From NCBI GenBank assembly GCA_016840645.1, contig JAEORY010000008.1, forward strand, positions 1-24,411: a stretch of DNA of 24,411 nucleotides, in the 5' to 3' direction. The translations under genes were made by a program, and so were the position numbers. The stretch's first letter is position 1. Each line of letters opens with the position of its first letter. The stretch comes from Candidatus Borrarchaeota archaeon. Lineage in GTDB: Archaea > Asgardarchaeota > Sifarchaeia > Borrarchaeales > Borrarchaeaceae. Shown here in pieces: positions 21,203-24,411 of the stretch. The notes beneath the pieces are model-generated. The model was not told where the DNA came from and made no database searches. It worked only from the letters and a program-made list of their open reading frames with translations.

Positions 21203-22507
21203 ATGGCAGACCTTAGGTCATATATCCAGGATTTACAAAGAGAAGAAGAACTAATTGAAATCGACAAGCCAATAGATACTAAATTTCAAGCATCAGCACT
21301 GATCAGAAAACATGATGGTAAAAAGGCCATTTTATTTAAAACTGACAATAAAAACAGAATTGTTTCAGGTATATGTGGAACAAAGAAAAAATTGTCATTA
21401 GCCATCGGGATGCCTATAGAAAAAATAAGGCCATTCTTAATGAAGGCTATTAATTCTCCACAAAATCCAGACGCCAATGGAACTCTTGAAGCTAAAGAAC
21501 AATTGTCAGGACTTAATGAATTACCAATTCTGACGCATTTCGATAGAGACGGTGGGCCGTTCATAACCTCAGCCATAGTATCTGCAAAAATACCAGGTGA
21601 AAAAAAAGAAAATGTCTCTTTTCATCGCTTCATGGTCATTGACGACCACCACATGGCAGTAAGAATCGTTCCACGACACCTCTACAGAATTTGCAAAATT
21701 GCCAGAGATTCAGGTCAAAAAACACTTGATATTGGAATAGCGATAGGTCTACATCCAGCTATCCTTATTGCGGCTGCGTGTCCTGCACAATTCGGAATTA
21801 GTGAATACGGGATTGCCAATAGACTACTAAACGGTGAACTAAAAATAGCCAGATGCAAAACAATTGATGCGAATGTTCCAGCAGACTCAGAAATTGTTAT
21901 TGAAGGGAAAATCCTTTTGGATAAAGACGTTGATGAAGGCCCATTTGTAGACTTAACCGGCACATATGATATCGTTCGTAAACAGCCTTTAGTAAAAGTA
22001 GAAAATATTTTTTGCAGAAAGAACTTCATCTACCATGCATTACTTCCTTCTGGGATGGAACATGGATTAATAATGGGCATGCCTCAAGAATCAAAAATAG
22101 CTGAAACTGTTGCAGGTGTAATTCCAAAAATTAAAGATGTGAATTTAACTCCTGGAGGTTGCCACTGGCTCCATGCAGTAGTTTCAATTGAAAAACAGAC
22201 AGAAGGAGATGCTAAAAATGCGATTCTTGCAGCATTTGCAGGTCATCCCTCACTTAAACAAGTAATAATCGTCGATACAGACATCGATGTAAATGATATG
22301 AAAGATGTTGAGTGGGCAATAGCTACTCGATTTCAAGGAGACCGAGGATTGGTAATGATAAAAAATGCACGAGGATCAAGTCTAGATCCGTCTGGGGATC
22401 AAGAATCAAACCTTACAACCAAAATTGGAATAGACGCTACAATTACCTTTCTTAAACAAAAAGGAGATTTTGAAAAAGCTAAAATCCCTCCAAATCGCGA
22501 AGCGTGA
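21203..22507 (+). CDS. UbiD-family decarboxylase, likely trans-anhydromevalonate 5-phosphate decarboxylase
   Basis: The 434-residue prenyl-FMN-dependent decarboxylase has N-terminal LRSYIQDLQREEELIEIDKP, ENVSFHRFMVIDDHHMAVRI then PRHLYRICKIARDSGQ (about 135-170), and the acidic active-site region EIVIEGKILLDKDVDEGPFV then DLTGTYD (about 230-258). C-terminal DVEWAIATRFQGDRG and SSLDPS match UbiD proteins. UbiD members vary in substrate. Here the next two genes encode phosphomevalonate dehydratase and ubiX precedes, so the substrate is almost surely trans-anhydromevalonate 5-phosphate, giving isopentenyl phosphate in the archaeal mevalonate pathway. The 22505-22507 stop lies ten bases before the preferred start of the dehydratase large subunit. 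Confidence 0.93.
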   Translation: MADLRSYIQDLQREEELIEIDKPIDTKFQASALIRKHDGKKAILFKTDNKNRIVSGICGTKKKLSLAIGMPIEKIRPFLMKAINSPQNPDANGTLEAKEQLSGLNELPILTHFDRDGGPFITSAIVSAKIPGEKKENVSFHRFMVIDDHHMAVRIVPRHLYRICKIARDSGQKTLDIGIAIGLHPAILIAAACPAQFGISEYGIANRLLNGELKIARCKTIDANVPADSEIVIEGKILLDKDVDEGPFVDLTGTYDIVRKQPLVKVENIFCRKNFIYHALLPSGMEHGLIMGMPQESKIAETVAGVIPKIKDVNLTPGGCHWLHAVVSIEKQTEGDAKNAILAAFAGHPSLKQVIIVDTDIDVNDMKDVEWAIATRFQGDRGLVMIKNARGSSLDPSGDQESNLTTKIGIDATITFLKQKGDFEKAKIPPNREA

Positions 22508-22517
22508 AACCATAACA

Positions 22518-23717
22518 TTGTACCTCACAGTGGAAGAAGAGAAGATACTCAATCGAGAGTCAGGTGAAGCTGCATCTACAGCAATGAGATTGCTGGTGAC
22601 CATGGGTGAGATCTTTGATGCTGACAGATTAATACCGATAAAAAGCGCCCAAATATCAGGAATATCTTATAAAACAATAGGAGACGCAGGTTTAGAATTC
22701 ATTCAAGATTTCTCACGTTCAGGAGCAAAAACCTCAGTCTATGCTTCAATTAATCCCACGGGCATGGATCTAGATAATTGGAAAGAAATCGGAATTCCAG
22801 AAGATTTCGCTATAAATCAAAAAAAGATTATTTCAGCATTAAATGAGATTGGTGTAGAGTCAACATGCACTTGTACACCATATCTACTGGAAAGAATTCC
22901 AAAGTATGGAGATCATTTAGCTTGGGCAGAATCATCAGCGGTAATATATGCAAATTCAGTTCTAGGTGCAATGACTAATCGTGAGGGAGGCCCAATCGCA
23001 CTTGCAAGTGCAATAATAGGTAAGACACCATCGTATGGTTTCCACATTAAAGAAAACAGAAAGCCTACGATTTCAATTGATGTTCAAGATGAACTAAAAA
23101 ACGAACTTGATTTCAGCCTCTTAGGGTTCTACATAGGAAAAAAGGCGAGTGGAGAAATACCACTAATAAATCTACCAACTCACCTAATTAACAACATTTT
23201 TCTTAAAACATTAGGAGCCTCCATGGCAACTTCAGGAGGCCAAGCAATTTATCACATAAAAGACATCACACCAGAGTATCAAGATTTTAAAAAAGAAAAA
23301 TTAAGAGAAAAAATACCTGTCACACGTCACGATCTTATTAAAACAAAAGAATCATTATCACAAGAAATTGATCCTGACATTGTCTTTATTGGATGTCCTC
23401 ACTGCAGTATAGAAGAAATAAAAGAAATTTCAGAAATTTCTAAAGGAACCAAATTTGTAAACAAACTCTACGTATGTACTTCAAGATACATATGGAAAAT
23501 CGCTAAATCAAAAGGGTACATAGATGAAATTGAAAAGGCGGGTGGACGAGTATTAAAAGACACCTGCATGGTTGTAACTCCTCTTGAGAGAATGGGTATA
23601 AGCCGAGTAATGACAAATTCTTCTAAGGCAGCAAATTATTTGCCTACACTATGTAAATCAAAAGTATGTCTTCGAGATCTAAAAGGATGTCTAAATTATG
23701 CAATCACCGGTAATTGA
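22518..23717 (+). CDS. Phosphomevalonate dehydratase large subunit (AcnX-type)
   Basis: This aconitase-X (DUF521) large chain dehydrates mevalonate 5-phosphate to trans-anhydromevalonate 5-phosphate with an iron-sulfur cluster. Features are the opening YLTVEEEKILNRESGEAAST, TCTCTPYLLERIPKYGDHLA then WAESSAVIYANSVLG, TNREGGP, FIGCPHCSIEEIKEI, YVCTSR, and KDTCMVVTPLER near the end; the conserved cysteines are cluster ligands. I place the start at TTG 22518, which gives 399 aa and begins where relatives start. An ATG at 22470 would overlap ubiD by 38 bases and add 16 residues not seen in the family. The small subunit overlaps the 3' end by 20 bases. Confidence 0.92.
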   Translation: MYLTVEEEKILNRESGEAASTAMRLLVTMGEIFDADRLIPIKSAQISGISYKTIGDAGLEFIQDFSRSGAKTSVYASINPTGMDLDNWKEIGIPEDFAINQKKIISALNEIGVESTCTCTPYLLERIPKYGDHLAWAESSAVIYANSVLGAMTNREGGPIALASAIIGKTPSYGFHIKENRKPTISIDVQDELKNELDFSLLGFYIGKKASGEIPLINLPTHLINNIFLKTLGASMATSGGQAIYHIKDITPEYQDFKKEKLREKIPVTRHDLIKTKESLSQEIDPDIVFIGCPHCSIEEIKEISEISKGTKFVNKLYVCTSRYIWKIAKSKGYIDEIEKAGGRVLKDTCMVVTPLERMGISRVMTNSSKAANYLPTLCKSKVCLRDLKGCLNYAITGN

Positions 23718-24129
23718 GATCAAAGGTAGAGGGCTCATCCATGGTATTGCCCAAGGAGAGGCTTTGGTAACTAGTCAACCAATCTCTTTCTTAGGCGGCG
23801 TGGATCCTAAGACAGGTTTCATCATAGAAAAAGGACATGAACTTGAAGGATCCAACATCACGAAAAAGATATTGATATTCCCAAATGGCAAAGGAAGCAC
23901 AGTAGGATCCTATACCTTGTTCGCGATGGCAAAAAATGGTACAAAACCGGCCGGAATAATCAATCGCATAACTGACCCAATCATAGCAGCCGGTTGCGCT
24001 ATTGCTGATATTCCGTTGATCGATAATCCAGAAATCGATCCAATAAAACAAATAAAAACTGGAGATTTTGTAATGATTAATTCAACAGATGGATCAATAA
24101 AACTCATTAAAAAGAATAACAAACAATAA
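23698..24129 (+). CDS. Phosphomevalonate dehydratase small subunit (AcnX swivel, DUF126)
   Basis: This 143-aa swivel-domain subunit completes the AcnX enzyme. Landmarks are GRGLIHGIAQGEALVTSQPI (start), the GVDPKTGFIIEKGHELEGSN stretch, IFPNGKGSTVGSYTLFAMAK (the Ser after GKG is the conserved catalytic-site serine of the family), GTKPAGIINRITDPIIAAGC and DIPLIDN. It overlaps the large subunit by 20 bases, so translation is coupled and the two chains are made in equal amounts. Together with the upstream UbiD-type decarboxylase and UbiX this covers mevalonate 5-phosphate to isopentenyl phosphate; isopentenyl phosphate kinase must be elsewhere. Confidence 0.94.
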   Translation: MQSPVIEIKGRGLIHGIAQGEALVTSQPISFLGGVDPKTGFIIEKGHELEGSNITKKILIFPNGKGSTVGSYTLFAMAKNGTKPAGIINRITDPIIAAGCAIADIPLIDNPEIDPIKQIKTGDFVMINSTDGSIKLIKKNNKQ

Positions 24130-24141
24130 AGGGGATTCCAG

Positions 24142-24411
24142 ATGAAAATTCAGGAAAATACAGGAATTCTACAATTTTCAAACATAGTAACTACAGTAAT
24201 TGTTTTTTTTATTAACATGTTAGCTTCATCTGGATTCATAAATAATACGACTACAGGACAATTATCTGATAATCTACCAAACTTGTTCGTACCTGCTGGA
24301 ATAACTTTTTCGATCTGGGGAATCATCTATTCGCTATTATTTTTGTTCATAATATATCAGGCAAGAAGTGTTGTAAAAACAGATGTTGATAAGTCAAATT
24401 ATCTTCATAGA
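24142..24411 (+). CDS. TspO/MBR-like membrane protein, 3' truncated by the window
   Basis: The frame begins at ATG 24142, just after AAGGGGATTCC, and runs open to the window end (90 codons). Helix 1 (VTTVIVFFINMLASSGFI) is followed by a polar loop with QLSDNLPNLFVPAG and helix 2 beginning ITFSIWGIIYSLLFLFIIYQ. The string PNLFVPAGITFSIWGIIY is characteristic of the larger tryptophan-rich sensory (TspO/MBR-like) proteins. Function in archaea is unclear; TspO proteins bind tetrapyrroles or lipids. It is 12 bases after the dehydratase small subunit and may be the last gene of that operon. Confidence 0.75.
   Translation, partial: MKIQENTGILQFSNIVTTVIVFFINMLASSGFINNTTTGQLSDNLPNLFVPAGITFSIWGIIYSLLFLFIIYQARSVVKTDVDKSNYLHR

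Overview
The window is AT-rich DNA that reads as archaeal. The evidence is a bifunctional fructose-1,6-bisphosphate aldolase/phosphatase, an archaeal-type phosphopantetheine adenylyltransferase, the phosphomevalonate dehydratase/decarboxylase branch of the archaeal mevalonate pathway, a tungstopterin aldehyde oxidoreductase, a CxxC-x17-CxxC zinc ribbon, and TATA-like boxes about 30 nt upstream of starts that lack Shine-Dalgarno sites. The mix would suit an uncultured TACK archaeon, perhaps Bathyarchaeia. That lineage call is inference.

Layout. 1-3100 is a loose accessory region: a 46-aa zinc ribbon, a small unknown gene, a secreted cohesin-like surface protein, a hidden 36-aa membrane protein, an FKBP/SlyD isomerase, and a fragment of a second surface protein beside a long hairpin. 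CA/TG-rich intergenic repeats are scattered among them. 3103-5282 holds the gluconeogenic pair: archaeal FBP aldolase/phosphatase, then a bacterial-type class I GAPDH. 5283-6027 is a convergent gap without a clear gene. 6028-8447 (minus) is a glycerate dehydrogenase/glyoxylate reductase to glycerate 2-kinase operon that feeds 2-phosphoglycerate into the same pathway. 8620-9980 is a ferredoxin-domain protein plus a cysteine/histidine-rich partner, both of unknown function. 10073-12958 is a MoaD-like protein, a four-cluster ferredoxin and an aldehyde:ferredoxin oxidoreductase.

12997-18164 holds a PMT-family glycosyltransferase, a tRNA-binding (MetRS-C/CsaA) protein, an extracellular membrane-anchored protein, a dCTP deaminase/dUTPase-family protein, a DUF4382-like lipoprotein-style protein, a small AbrB-like protein, a protein resembling SecB, and two unknown minus-strand genes. 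18605-19264 is the second cohesin-like surface protein. It ends with the same PVGG + TM + basic-tail anchor as the first and as the fragment.

19265-19988 holds the most unusual structure: a 42-bp element made of two 14-bp palindromes 28 bp apart, present in opposite orientation on either side of a 39-aa single-TM ORF, with a third copy near 17460. 19989-24129 is the archaeal lipid block: CoaD (minus) divergent from ubiX-ubiD-AcnX large-AcnX small, which together convert mevalonate 5-phosphate to isopentenyl phosphate. UbiX supplies the prenyl-FMN for the UbiD-type decarboxylase. A TspO-like membrane protein runs off the end of the window.
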